Of a stretch of DNA of 61,532 nt, positions 34,795-43,511 are shown in pieces. Position 1 is the stretch's first letter; the number at the start of each line of letters is the position of its first letter. Source of the stretch: Hyphomicrobiales bacterium (lineage in GTDB: Bacteria; Pseudomonadota; Alphaproteobacteria; Rhizobiales; Beijerinckiaceae); the NCBI GenBank assembly GCA_947447895.1, contig CANFLM010000007.1, positions 1 to 61,532 on the forward strand, written 5' to 3'. Below the pieces are notes generated by a model. That model was not told the origin of the DNA. It worked only from the letters and a program-made list of their open reading frames with translations, and made no database searches. Both the position numbers and the translations under genes were made by a program.

Positions 34795-34818
34795 CCACTG
34801 GCCTTTTCGGGCCAGTGG
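34795..34818. terminator. Bidirectional terminator between convergent genes
   Basis: CCACTGGCC pairs with GGCCAGTGG over 9 bp around TTTTCG. Downstream on the minus strand is a T-rich stretch (GCTTGTTTTATAAG); the plus side is pyrimidine-rich. It separates the importer operon from the M20 gene. Confidence 0.75.
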
Positions 34819-34828
34819 TCTCTTCCCC

Positions 34829-35983
34829 TCAGGCTTTGAGGCTGCGCTCGGCCACGGTCGCCAGCACGGCCGCCCCGTAGGGGGTGCAGGCATCGTTGAA
34901 ATCATAGGCGGGATTGTGCAACTGCGCGGAATCGCCATTGCCGACCTGGATATAGGCACCTGGCACTTTTTCCATCATGAAGCTGAAGTCTTCCGAGCCC
35001 ATGGTCGGCGGCTTCTTGCGGTCCACATTCGCCTCGCCCACCAGCAAGGCAGCCGAATCGGCGATCATGTCGGTCGGACCGGCATCATTGATCAGAGGAG
35101 CGAAGATCACGCGGAAATCGACCTCCGCGCTTGCCCCGAAGCCTTCGGCCACCCCTTTGGCAATCCGTTTCATATTGGCCTCGATTTTGGCCATGACATC
35201 CGAATTGAAGGCCCGGGCGGTGCCGGCAATGCTGGCTGATTCCGGGATCACATTATAGGCCTCACCCGCCACGATGCGGGTGACACTGAGCACGGCGGTT
35301 TCCGAAGGCGGGACATTGCGCGACAGGATGGACTGCAGGGCCGTCACAATATGGCTCGCCACCAGCACCGGATCGACGCTGACCTCGGGCCGCGCCCCAT
35401 GCGCGCCGGTGCCGGTGATCCTGATATCGAAAAACGCCCCGCCGGCCGAGGACGGACCGGGCGAAATGCAATATTTGCCGATCTCCAGCCCCGGCCTGTT
35501 GTGCAGGGCATAGATCGTGTCACAGGGGAACCGCTCGAACAGTCCGTCATCCAGCATGGCGAGCGCGCCGCCGATGCCTTCCTCGCCGGGTTGGAAAATC
35601 AGGTTCACGGTGCCGTTGAAATCGGCTTGCGAGAGATATTTGGCTGCTGCCAGCAGCATGGTGGTGTGGCCATCATGCCCGCAAGCGTGCATTTTGCCCG
35701 GTGTCTGGCTGCGATAGGGCAGGTTGGTCATTTCATCCATCGGCAGGCAATCCATGTCGGCGCGCAAACCGACCCGCTTTCCTCCGGAGCCTTTGCGGAT
35801 CACGCCGACAACGCCGGTCACGCCGACACCGCGATGCACCTCGATGCCCCAGCTTTCGAGCTTCTGGGCAACAATCCGGGCGGTGCGGTGTTCTTCCAGT
35901 CCCAATTCGGGGTGGATATGGAAATCCCGGCGGATCGCGGTCATTTCCTCTGTATAGGTCTTGATGGTCTCGAGCGCGCTCAT
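34829..35983 (-). CDS. M20 family amidohydrolase
   Basis: A 384-residue metallohydrolase of the M20D group (hippurate hydrolase, N-acyl-amino-acid and IAA-amide hydrolases). The N-terminal RRDFHIHPELGLEEHRTA and the metal-site HACGHDGHTTM are diagnostic, with FQPGEEGIGGA supplying the catalytic Glu and another ligand. There is no signal peptide, so it is cytoplasmic. AAGGA precedes the ATG. It is divergent from the orphan binding-protein gene at 36128. The acyl group removed cannot be predicted. Confidence 0.9.
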   Translation of the reverse strand: MSALETIKTYTEEMTAIRRDFHIHPELGLEEHRTARIVAQKLESWGIEVHRGVGVTGVVGVIRKGSGGKRVGLRADMDCLPMDEMTNLPYRSQTPGKMHACGHDGHTTMLLAAAKYLSQADFNGTVNLIFQPGEEGIGGALAMLDDGLFERFPCDTIYALHNRPGLEIGKYCISPGPSSAGGAFFDIRITGTGAHGARPEVSVDPVLVASHIVTALQSILSRNVPPSETAVLSVTRIVAGEAYNVIPESASIAGTARAFNSDVMAKIEANMKRIAKGVAEGFGASAEVDFRVIFAPLINDAGPTDMIADSAALLVGEANVDRKKPPTMGSEDFSFMMEKVPGAYIQVGNGDSAQLHNPAYDFNDACTPYGAAVLATVAERSLKA

Positions 35984-36127
35984 GGTCTTATCCTTGTTCT
36001 TGACCCTACTGATCGTGACGCATCAAAGGCGATAATGGGGCGTGGCGCAACCCGTGTTGTTTGCGATTGCCTGCGGGGAGAGGGTGTGACAGGCTCTGTT
36101 ATCAAGCATGTTTGCGGGGGAACACCG

Positions 36128-37180
36128 ATGTTTTTATCCATTGTGTCTGAGCGGCTCCCTAAACATTGGATCCGGCAGACTGTTGCGCTTGCGGTTTGCG
36201 CCACTCTGGTCTGCCTTTCGGTCATGGATCAGGCCAGGGCCGAGGCCAAAGACGTGCGTATTTCCAAAGGTTATGGCATTTTATATTTGCCGTTGATCGT
36301 GATGGAGCAGCAAAAGCTGCTGGAAAAACATGCCGCGGCTGCCGGATTGGGGCCTGTGCAGGTGAATTGGGTCACTCTGGACGGAGGCAATGTCATCAAT
36401 GATGCCATGCTGGCCGGCATGCTGGATATTGCCGGCATTGGTGCGCCCGGCTTTATCACCCTCTGGTCCAAGGCCCGTGGCATTGCCGCCTCCGAAGTGA
36501 TTGGGCTGAGCGGCTTGAGTGCGACCTCGCTCTATCTCAATACCAACAATCCCAAGATCAAATCGTTGAAGGATTTCGGTCCGACCGACAAGATCGCTCT
36601 GCCCGGAATCAAGACATCGCTGTCGGCCGTGGTATTGCAGATGCTGGTGGCGCATGAATTCGGCCGCGAGAATTTCAACAAGCTCGACCCGATCACCGTG
36701 GGTCTGTCGCATCCCGATGGGTTGATTGCCCTGACCGGCGGCAAAACCGAAATTACCGCACATTTCACCTCGCCGCCGTTCTCCTATCTGGAACTGAAAG
36801 ATCCGAAAATCACCCGCGTGGTCAATTCGGTCGATGTGATCGGCAATATCACTCTGGATGTGGTGTTTGCCGCCAAACGCTTTGTCGATGCCAATCCGCA
36901 GATGATCAAGGCGTTTCTGGCTGCGCAAGAGGAGGCCAATGAGCTGATTGCCTCGAAGCCCGAACTGGCAGCCGATATTTTCGTGCAAAGTTCCAAGGTC
37001 AAAGTGTCGACCGAAGAAGTGCTGTCGATTTTGAAGGACAAGGATACCCGCTTTTCAACCACGCCCGACAAGGTGATGGATTTTGCCGATTTCATGGCCT
37101 TGGCGGGCTCGATCAAAACGAAGCCCAAAGATTGGAAAGAGCTGTTTATCCCGCAATTGCATAGCCGTTCCGGTTCCTGA
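36128..37180 (+). CDS. Orphan ABC transporter substrate-binding protein (NMT1/SsuA-like)
   Basis: A 350-residue periplasmic binding protein of the NMT1/THI5-like, nitrate-sulfonate-taurine type. A Sec signal peptide ends at about DQARAEA, before KDVRISKGYGILYLP. VTLDGGNVINDAMLAGMLDIAGIG is the typical ligand-loop region. No permease or ATPase gene lies beside it, so it must use components encoded elsewhere or act as a sensor. ATG 36128 has GGGGGAA six bases upstream; the frame is open for about 780 bases before that, but that part antisense-overlaps the M20 gene. Confidence 0.82.
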   Translation: MFLSIVSERLPKHWIRQTVALAVCATLVCLSVMDQARAEAKDVRISKGYGILYLPLIVMEQQKLLEKHAAAAGLGPVQVNWVTLDGGNVINDAMLAGMLDIAGIGAPGFITLWSKARGIAASEVIGLSGLSATSLYLNTNNPKIKSLKDFGPTDKIALPGIKTSLSAVVLQMLVAHEFGRENFNKLDPITVGLSHPDGLIALTGGKTEITAHFTSPPFSYLELKDPKITRVVNSVDVIGNITLDVVFAAKRFVDANPQMIKAFLAAQEEANELIASKPELAADIFVQSSKVKVSTEEVLSILKDKDTRFSTTPDKVMDFADFMALAGSIKTKPKDWKELFIPQLHSRSGS

Positions 37181-37327
37181 GCCAGAGGTCAAAGGAATGC
37201 AACCCTGCTTGGTGCTGGCTGCGCGGGTCAACGCTTTCCAGTCACTAGCCGCAGGCAGGGGCTTGGGGTAGCATCACCCACAATCAAGGTGCCCAAAGGG
37301 CGCCACCATCCCAACGGAGGAGCCCGC

Positions 37328-37846
37328 ATGTCCGATCCCGCGCAGCAAGACGCAGTCCAGAGCAAAGCTTTTGTGATTGATTGGGAGGCTTCGCCGACCT
37401 TCTGGCAGCCTGTGCCGGCCAATGGCTATATCCGCAATATTCTGAACTCCACCACCACGGGGGGAGCCACCAGCTTTTCGATGAGCACGCAGACGGTCGA
37501 TCCCGGCTGCATGATCCGCGAACATGTGCATGATCACGAGGAAGAGCTGTTTTTCATGCTGGAAGGCGAGGGCTTTGCCCGGCTCGATGGCGAGGAATTC
37601 CCTCTCAGGAAAGGTTCGACGGTCTATATCGGCAAGGGCCGCCGCCACCATTTCATCAATCGCAGCGACAAGCCTTTCACCTTTCTGGTGATGATGATGC
37701 CGGGCGGGCTGGATACGTTTTTCGAGCGGATCGGCCGCCCGCGCCAAGAGGGCGATCCGGCTCCCGAGCCGTTTGCCCGTCCTGCCGATGTCAACAAGAT
37801 CGAACAGGAAACCGTGTTCGGTTGGGTCGATAAAAGCTTCGACTGA
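37328..37846 (+). CDS. Cupin domain-containing protein
   Basis: A 172-residue single-domain cupin. The first cupin motif is clear in HVHDHEEELFFMLEGEG, with two His and a Glu that would bind a metal; the second is in STVYIGKGRRHHFIN, with the last ligand His. Such proteins include dioxygenases, isomerases and small-molecule binders. GGAGG precedes the ATG. It is followed 31 bases later by an enoyl-CoA hydratase, probably in one transcript. No specific reaction can be assigned. Confidence 0.82.
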   Translation: MSDPAQQDAVQSKAFVIDWEASPTFWQPVPANGYIRNILNSTTTGGATSFSMSTQTVDPGCMIREHVHDHEEELFFMLEGEGFARLDGEEFPLRKGSTVYIGKGRRHHFINRSDKPFTFLVMMMPGGLDTFFERIGRPRQEGDPAPEPFARPADVNKIEQETVFGWVDKSFD

Positions 37847-37877
37847 TCACATTGTTGCAACAGATGGGAGGGGTGGC

Positions 37878-38663
37878 ATGGAACCGGATCTGATCCTTGT
37901 CGAGCGTCACGGGGCCATAGCCAAACTGGTCATCAACAACCCGCCGATGAACATCGTCACAGTCGGTCTGATCCGGCAATTCAGTGCGCTGCTGGATCAA
38001 CTTGCCGAGGATGATGGCCTGCGGGTAGTGGTGCTGACAGGAGCCGGACAACGCTCCTTTTGTGCGGGATCCGACGTCAAGGAAATGCACACCATCACCG
38101 GTCGCGGGGCTATGGTCGAACAAAAGCTCGTGAATGAAAACCGCGTCTACAGCCAGCTGGACGATTTCCCCAAGCCGACCATTGCGGCCATTCACGGGCT
38201 GGCTCTGGGGGGCGGGCTGGAACTGGCGGTCTGTTGCGATCTGATTGTCGCCGACGAGGATGCCAAATTGGGCCTGCCGGAAATCAATCTCGGCTGGTTC
38301 CCCGGCAGTGGCGGTCCGGCACGGGTGACCAAGCGGATCGGCGATGCCCGTGCCAAGGAATTGATGTTTTTCGGAGATTTCATTGCACCCGCCACCGCGC
38401 TGGCCTGGGGGCTGATCAACCGGGTCTCCAGCAAGGGCGAGGCTGTGGCTGTCGCCATGGAAATGGCCGAACGGCTGGCGCAAAAGCCCAACAAGGCACT
38501 GCAGGCCTGCAAGCGCGCCATCGATATTGCGGCTGACGAGCCCGAGGACCGGGCCATCGCCAAGGCCTTGCAGCTCAGCGATGATGTGTTCGACACCAAT
38601 GACGCACGCGAGGGGGCAAGGGCTTTTTTCCATAAGGAAAAGCCTGCATTTACCCATAGTTAG
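37878..38663 (+). CDS. Enoyl-CoA hydratase/isomerase family protein (copy 1)
   Basis: A 261-residue crotonase-fold enzyme acting on CoA thioesters. The oxyanion-hole and active-site segments are CAGSDVKEMH, GLALGGGLELAVCCD (first Glu) and LPEINLGWFPGSGG (second Glu). It resembles the copy at 45743 throughout, including PTIAAxxGLAxGGGLExAxCCD, and both end in EKPxF(T/S)HS. Hydration of an enoyl-CoA is the default; isomerase or lyase roles occur in the family. GGGAGGGG lies before the ATG at 37878. It ends three bases from the convergent EamA gene. Confidence 0.86.
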   Translation: MEPDLILVERHGAIAKLVINNPPMNIVTVGLIRQFSALLDQLAEDDGLRVVVLTGAGQRSFCAGSDVKEMHTITGRGAMVEQKLVNENRVYSQLDDFPKPTIAAIHGLALGGGLELAVCCDLIVADEDAKLGLPEINLGWFPGSGGPARVTKRIGDARAKELMFFGDFIAPATALAWGLINRVSSKGEAVAVAMEMAERLAQKPNKALQACKRAIDIAADEPEDRAIAKALQLSDDVFDTNDAREGARAFFHKEKPAFTHS

Positions 38664-38666
38664 GGG

Positions 38667-39599
38667 TTAGATCGCCTGTGGGCGGTTCTGGCGGTTCTGG
38701 CGGTTCTTGCGGATCGCGTACCAGGTGTTGGCAATGCCCGACAGGGTGATGATGACAATGCCCGTGCTGGCCAACAGGTCGGGCACATGGTCGAACACCA
38801 GATAGCCACCCAACACGGCAAAGCCGACTTGGGCATAGAGATAGGGCATCAGCGAGGAGGCCGGGGCGCGCTGATAGGCTGTCGAGAGCACGAAATGCCC
38901 AATGGCTCCGAAAATCCCCATCACGCCCATCAAACCCCACAATGAAACGGGCCCAATGCTGGTCCAGTGGGATGGCACAATCACACTGGCGCAGGCCAGA
39001 CCGATCCATGAGGAATAGAAATGGGTGGTGGCGGGCTTTTCGGTGCGTCCGAGATGGCTGCTGAGCAATTGGAACATCGAGCTGGTCAGCAGGCAGCTGA
39101 TCGGCAGCAGGGCTGCCCAGCCCATCCCGTCCCCCATCCTGCCGCCCAGATCCGTGCCCGTCATGCCGGGGCGCACAATCAGGAGCATGCCGATAAAGCC
39201 GCCGATCACAAACAGCCATTGGCGGGGGTGGATGCGCTCGCCCAGAAGGGTCACCGCCAGAAAGGTTACCAGCATCGGTGTGACCATCAAAATGGCGGTA
39301 AACTCGCCGACCTGCACCACTTTAAGACTATAGAACGCCAAGGTCGTGCTGATGATCACCAAAACACCACGCAGCAGCTGGATCAGCGGTTTGCCTGTTC
39401 TGAACAGGTCACGACCATGCATGGGCAGCAGGACGGCGGTGGTGGCCACAGCCTGCACCACATAGCGCACCCACAGAGCCATGATGGCCGGCACGGTCAG
39501 GATCACGAATTGGGCGACGGTATCAATCAGCGAAAAGCAGGCTGTTGCACCCAGAATACAGGCGATACCACCCAGCTCGGCGGATTTTGAATGGTTCAC
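38667..39599 (-). CDS. EamA/DMT family transporter
   Basis: A 310-residue inner-membrane protein with ten predicted helices in two EamA repeats, of the drug/metabolite transporter superfamily that exports amino acids or other metabolites. Family segments are WVRYVVQAVATT, LAFYSLKVVQVGEFTAILMVTPM and AYQRAPASSLMPYLYAQVGFAVLGG. The start is GTG with no good ribosome site. The C-terminus is an Asn-Arg-Gln repeat produced by three tandem 9-bp units. It is the last gene of a minus-strand run that begins with the CoA-transferase at 43174. Confidence 0.85.
   Translation of the reverse strand: MNHSKSAELGGIACILGATACFSLIDTVAQFVILTVPAIMALWVRYVVQAVATTAVLLPMHGRDLFRTGKPLIQLLRGVLVIISTTLAFYSLKVVQVGEFTAILMVTPMLVTFLAVTLLGERIHPRQWLFVIGGFIGMLLIVRPGMTGTDLGGRMGDGMGWAALLPISCLLTSSMFQLLSSHLGRTEKPATTHFYSSWIGLACASVIVPSHWTSIGPVSLWGLMGVMGIFGAIGHFVLSTAYQRAPASSLMPYLYAQVGFAVLGGYLVFDHVPDLLASTGIVIITLSGIANTWYAIRKNRQNRQNRPQAI
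38681..38707. repeat. Three tandem 9-bp repeats in the EamA C-terminus
   Basis: GGCGGTTCT is repeated three times without change, encoding QNR units on the minus strand just before the stop codon. It is a likely slippage site. Confidence 0.85.
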
Positions 39600-39647
39600 G
39601 TCAGGTGGCTTTCAGGTCGCGGTTCAGGATCAGTCCAGCAAATCAAA

Positions 39648-40397
39648 TCAGACAATACCACCATTTACATGGATGATCTGTCCGGTGATATAGTTTGCTT
39701 CCTCGCTGCAGAGAAAACCGACCAGGGCCGCGACGTCCTGGGGTTTGCCCTGTCGTTTGAACGGAATATGATCCAGCATCGGCTGCATTTCTTCATCGGT
39801 CAAAAACTGTTCGGTATCCTTGTCCTTCTCGATCAGGCCGGGCACCACGGCATTGGCTGTCACACCGAAGGGAGCCAGTTGCACGGCAATGGCCCGAAGA
39901 AAGGCTTCCGATCCGGCTTTGGCAGCCGCCGAGGCCGGATAGGTCGGGTAGTTGGGCCGGAAGATATGGGCGTTGAGCGTGCTGATGGTGATCACGCGGC
40001 CATGCGGAGACTGGATCAGGGACGGCCAGGACCGCGAGACCAGCTCGTACAAGCCGGCCTGGATCACCTCGTAGCAGCGGTCGAACTGGTCGCGGGTCAA
40101 TTCACCCATCGGGGCAATTTCGGGAAAGCCGGCATTGGCGACCAGAATGTCGATGCCGCCCCATTGCGAGACCACACGATCCACCAGACCGGCCGCAGCC
40201 TCCCTGTCGCGCAGATCGGCCAGCAGATAGTCGGCTTTGGCCCCGAGCGCGCGGACCTCGGCCAGCACTCTTTCACAGCCCGCATGGTTCTCGCGGGCAT
40301 GCAGCAGGATGGCCGTATCCGGTCCCGCCAGACGTTTGGCAATTGCCTTGCCGATACCGCTGCCCGAGCCCGTGACCAGAATTCGTTTTTTCACCAT
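39648..40397 (-). CDS. SDR family protein lacking the standard YxxxK pair
   Basis: A 249-residue SDR-fold protein. The cofactor motif TGSGSGIG (residues 9-16), VANAG at 86-90 and the serine in VITIST (Ser139) are normal, and the C-terminus ITGQIIHVNGGIV is typical of the FabG group. At the active site, Lys160 is preceded four residues earlier by Ser156 rather than Tyr; the nearest tyrosine is Tyr153 at -7. Either the tyrosine has shifted or activity is changed. It lies in the minus-strand run with a hydrolase, another SDR and a CoA-transferase. Confidence 0.82.
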   Translation of the reverse strand: MVKKRILVTGSGSGIGKAIAKRLAGPDTAILLHARENHAGCERVLAEVRALGAKADYLLADLRDREAAAGLVDRVVSQWGGIDILVANAGFPEIAPMGELTRDQFDRCYEVIQAGLYELVSRSWPSLIQSPHGRVITISTLNAHIFRPNYPTYPASAAAKAGSEAFLRAIAVQLAPFGVTANAVVPGLIEKDKDTEQFLTDEEMQPMLDHIPFKRQGKPQDVAALVGFLCSEEANYITGQIIHVNGGIV

Positions 40398-40409
40398 GAT
40401 CGTTTTGCC

Positions 40410-41201
40410 TCACCTCACTCGGGACAGAAATCGGCTGATCTCGGTCATGACCCGCTCGCGGGCCTGGAAATGCGGGACATGGCCGCATGAATCCAGCATC
40501 ACGCAGTCCACCGGACCACTGACCCCTTTGCCGATGTCGCGCAGCTGTTGCGGGCTGCCATGGTCATCATCGGAGCCCTGCAGGGCCAGCACGGGGCAGG
40601 TGATGGCGGGCAGCATGTCCAGCATGCTCCAGTCGGCGAGGCTTGGCCGCAACCAGGTCTGTGCCCATTGCGTCACCATCGCATGGGTGTTGGCGCCATG
40701 GTGGCGGGCCAGCCCTTCCTGCAGCTGGAGATCGGTCTGGAACCGCTCGTAAACCGCCGACAGGCCCTGTCGGGTGATCGGTTCGAACAGCACATGTGCG
40801 GCTTCGGTTACAACGGCCCTGATCCGGTCGGGGTAGAGAGCGGCCACCATCAAGGCAATGGTCCCGCCATCGCTGTGGCCCAGAATAACCGGTTGGCCAA
40901 TGCGGAACTGCGTCAGGAGATCGGCAAGGGTATGGGCTTCCTGTTGGAGGAAATCGTCGGGGCGCGGCTCGTTGAGCGCTTCCGACTGGCCGTAGCCATA
41001 GCGGTCATAGACCAGCCCCGGCAGGCCGGTGGCTTCACACAGGGCTTGCGGAAAATCCCGCCACTGCGTGATGCTGCCGAGCCCTTCATGCAAAAACACC
41101 AGAACGGGCTCATCTGCAGTCCATCGACCCAATGTGCGCACGCGCAAGCGATGCCCGCCAGCATGGCAGTCGCTATCATGTGCGGTCAGATCGACAGGCA
41201 T
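40410..41201 (-). CDS. Alpha/beta hydrolase
   Basis: A 263-residue alpha/beta-hydrolase-fold protein. The oxyanion region LVFLHEGLGSITQW, the nucleophile elbow LGHSDGGTIAL (Ser), an acid in LALQGSDDDHGS and the histidine in DSCGHVPHF make up a full catalytic triad. The VFLHEGLGS start is common in esterases and lactone hydrolases of catabolic clusters. Its start overlaps the preceding SDR stop (TGATG), so the genes are coupled. The substrate is unknown. Confidence 0.87.
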   Translation of the reverse strand: MPVDLTAHDSDCHAGGHRLRVRTLGRWTADEPVLVFLHEGLGSITQWRDFPQALCEATGLPGLVYDRYGYGQSEALNEPRPDDFLQQEAHTLADLLTQFRIGQPVILGHSDGGTIALMVAALYPDRIRAVVTEAAHVLFEPITRQGLSAVYERFQTDLQLQEGLARHHGANTHAMVTQWAQTWLRPSLADWSMLDMLPAITCPVLALQGSDDDHGSPQQLRDIGKGVSGPVDCVMLDSCGHVPHFQARERVMTEISRFLSRVR

Positions 41202-41944
41202 CAATCCATCACCTGCTGCCCGCCGTCGATGCCGATGGTCTGGGCGGTGACATAGCCGTTGCACATCAGATACATGGCGCCCATCGCCCCTTCTTCGGCG
41301 GTGCCGATGCGGCCGGTCGGCAGGCGGGCGGCCATGCGGGCGATCCGCTCGGCCTTGTCATGGGAGTGCAGCACATCATTGAGCGGGGTATCCATCAGCC
41401 CGCAGGCGATGGTGTTGACGCGCACGCCCTGTTCACCGAAATCGAGTGCCAGCGAGCGGGTCACGGCATTCAAGGCCCCGTTGATGCTGGCCCCCATCGT
41501 ATAGCCTTTGACAGGCCGCACAGCGGCGACACCGCTGAAAAACACGATGCTGCCTCCGCGCCTGATCAGCGGCCGGCAATCGAAAGCTGCCCAGAACGGC
41601 CCCCAGAATTTCGAGTTGAACGCCTCGTGGGCGTTTTCCTCGGTCAACTCGTCATATACGAACGGTTTGACGGTCGAGCCCGGCATCACCAGATGGTCGA
41701 AAGGGGCGTGTTGTTCCATGAAGGCCCGCACAGCGGCGCGGTCCTCGATGCGGAGCGCAGTAAAGGGCACGCTCACCCCCGATTTGGCTTCGAGCGATTG
41801 TGCCGCTGCCGCCAGCGTCTCGGGATTGCGTGCGGCAATGGCGACGTGCCCGCCCGCCTCCAGCACGGCTTCGGCGGTGGCCAGTCCCATGCCGTAAGAG
41901 CCGCCGATAATCAGGACTTTTTTGTCTTTTAATGAAAACAGCAC
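41201..41944 (-). CDS. Atypical SDR family protein (catalytic Lys absent)
   Basis: A 247-residue SDR-fold protein with cofactor loop IGGSYGMG. Where classical members have Tyr-x3-Lys, it reads GYTMGASINGA, so the lysine is Ala. The following ALNAVTRSLALDF and RVNTIACGLMDTP match an atypical SDR subgroup that also lacks the pair. It may bind a nucleotide without normal dehydrogenase chemistry. GTG is the start codon, with GGAG seven bases upstream. It is the second gene after the CoA-transferase in the minus-strand run. Confidence 0.8.
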   Translation of the reverse strand: MLFSLKDKKVLIIGGSYGMGLATAEAVLEAGGHVAIAARNPETLAAAAQSLEAKSGVSVPFTALRIEDRAAVRAFMEQHAPFDHLVMPGSTVKPFVYDELTEENAHEAFNSKFWGPFWAAFDCRPLIRRGGSIVFFSGVAAVRPVKGYTMGASINGALNAVTRSLALDFGEQGVRVNTIACGLMDTPLNDVLHSHDKAERIARMAARLPTGRIGTAEEGAMGAMYLMCNGYVTAQTIGIDGGQQVMD

Positions 41945-41959
41945 AGAGCTTCTCCGGTT

Positions 41960-43174
41960 TTATGAGGCATTGTCTGGTGAAAAGACGACTTCTTTGGCTA
42001 TGAAACCGGCGATGTCGGAACTGTTGAAGCCGCATTCGGCAAGAATGTCCCTGGTGTGCGCACCTTGCGAAAGGGCCATGTGGCGGATTTCCGCGCCCTG
42101 TCCGTCATAGCGGTTGGGGTGGTTGACCAGCTTGACCGGAGTGCCCTTGACGTCGAAATCCATGAAGGTGCCGTTATAGGCGACCTGCGGATTGCGGGCG
42201 AGGTCGTCGAGGTTGTCGACCCGCGCGTACCACATTTTTTCGATGTCGAAGACTTCGCTCAATGCGGCAAAAGTCCAGCTTTTCACGGCTTTTGCGACCG
42301 CTTTTGCGTAAACATCGCGTTCAAAATAGGTGTTTTTGCCGATTAACGCGGCAATATCATCGGATTTAAGGGCGCGGGCGAGCTTTTCCGGCGGGTTGAG
42401 CGAGATGGCGATATGCCCATCGGCGATCTCATAAACCCCGTAGGGAGCCTCGTGGAACCATGTGCCGAGATGGTCGTCACGGTCGATCATGCTGTCCTGA
42501 CCGTTCACGGCATAATAGGTGACGAGCGACTCGGTCTGCAGGTCGATGCCGGATGCCAGGAGGCTGGATTCCACCCGCGTTCCCTGTCCTGTCGTCAGCC
42601 ATTTGGCATAGGCCCCGACAATGCCGAGCGCGAACAGCGCCGCGCCGTGCTGGTCGGCAATGGCCGAACCGATCGGGGTTGGGCGGTGGGCGCCCCCGCC
42701 TGTGGTTGAAATCAGACCCGACATGGCCTGGATCAGCAAATCTTGTCCCGGACGGGTCGCATAGGGGCCGGTGGCGCCATAGCCGGACGCCGAGGCATAG
42801 ATGATATCGGCTTTGCGGGCTTTGATGTCCTCATAGCCGAATCCGAGCCGGTCCAGCGTGCCGGGGCGGAAATTTTCGGTGACCGCATGCGCGCCGTCGA
42901 TCAGGCGATGCACGATTTCCTTGGCGTCGGGCTTCTTGAGGTCCATGGCAATCGAGCGCGAATTGCGGTTGGCGCTGAGATAGAACGCGCTGACCCCGTT
43001 GACCTTGGCGCGGTTGGCGCCGGCCCAATGTCGCTCATAGGCGCCTTGCATTGGTTCGATCTTGATCATATCCGCGCCCATATCCGCCAGATATTGCATG
43101 GCCGCAGGCCCCTGGAGGAAGTGGCAGAAGCTAACGATTCTCATTCCATTGAGCAGCACGGCCGGTTTCCTCAC
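41960..43174 (-). CDS. CaiB/BaiF family CoA-transferase (copy 1)
   Basis: A 404-residue class III CoA-transferase, moving CoA between organic acids. The family segments are LADMGADMIKIEP, NRNSRSIAMDLKKPDA, ENFRPGTLDRLGFGYE and ASGYGATGPYATRPGQDLLIQA, whose Asp is the catalytic residue that forms the acyl-enzyme. It resembles the protein at 47674 closely. GTG 43174 is the likely start. A LacI-type palindrome lies 11 bases upstream, suggesting control of the whole minus-strand run by the regulator at 44549. Confidence 0.9.
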   Translation of the reverse strand: MRKPAVLLNGMRIVSFCHFLQGPAAMQYLADMGADMIKIEPMQGAYERHWAGANRAKVNGVSAFYLSANRNSRSIAMDLKKPDAKEIVHRLIDGAHAVTENFRPGTLDRLGFGYEDIKARKADIIYASASGYGATGPYATRPGQDLLIQAMSGLISTTGGGAHRPTPIGSAIADQHGAALFALGIVGAYAKWLTTGQGTRVESSLLASGIDLQTESLVTYYAVNGQDSMIDRDDHLGTWFHEAPYGVYEIADGHIAISLNPPEKLARALKSDDIAALIGKNTYFERDVYAKAVAKAVKSWTFAALSEVFDIEKMWYARVDNLDDLARNPQVAYNGTFMDFDVKGTPVKLVNHPNRYDGQGAEIRHMALSQGAHTRDILAECGFNSSDIAGFIAKEVVFSPDNAS

Positions 43175-43184
43175 CTGTCCAGAA

Positions 43185-43198
43185 TGTAATTGATTACT
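43185..43198. promoter_or_regulatory. Candidate LacI-type operator A
   Basis: TGTAATTGATTACT matches TGTAAT-NN-ATTACA except for the last base. It sits 11 bases before the CoA-transferase start. Confidence 0.6.
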
Positions 43199-43380
43199 TT
43201 AAGGAGGCGATCACGGAATTGGACCATGTTTGCTGATCTGGTCAAATCCGTGCCGATCCCAAATTTTGTTTCTGTTCTTGGCTTATAGTGTGAACAATTT
43301 AACAAATTCGTCAATCTGAAGCGTCATTGATCCGGAATTTTTTATGTGAGGTTGTTTCGCGCCATGGCGCTTTCGGAAGG

Positions 43381-43410
43381 ATCTTGCCATTTCTTTCGTG
43401 ATGGCAGGAT
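43381..43410 (+). other. Leader stem-loop upstream of the racemase-family gene
   Basis: ATCTTGCCAT and ATGGCAGGAT pair over 10 bp with one G-T pair around a 10-base loop. An A-run follows, so it is not a terminator on this strand. It precedes a tiny ORF. Confidence 0.55.
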
Positions 43411-43428
43411 AAAAAACGGGAGAAAATT

Positions 43429-43455
43429 ATGAAAATTACATTGTTTTGCAAATAA
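43429..43455 (+). CDS. Eight-codon upstream ORF (possible leader peptide)
   Basis: The frame MKITLFCK has GGGAG six bases before its ATG and ends 56 bases before the proline-racemase-family start. With the stem-loop just upstream, it could be a regulatory leader. It could equally be chance. Confidence 0.3.
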   Translation: MKITLFCK

Positions 43456-43511
43456 ATTTCAGGCATGTCTTACTGACAAGTTTGGATCAGGTCGCACAGT
43501 GGAGCAAGGCA

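Larger units (their letters stand above)
43175..43511. other. Divergent intergenic region with operator, hairpin and leader ORF
   Basis: About 340 AT-rich bases between the CoA-transferase and the proline-racemase-family gene. It holds a LacI-type palindrome (43185-43198), a 10-bp stem-loop (43381-43410) and an eight-codon ORF (43429-43455) with its own ribosome site. Confidence 0.6.

Noticed and set aside
35351-36127. Upstream extension of the orphan binding-protein frame
   Set aside because: The extension overlaps the M20 gene antisense. The signal peptide and ribosome site place the true start at 36128.
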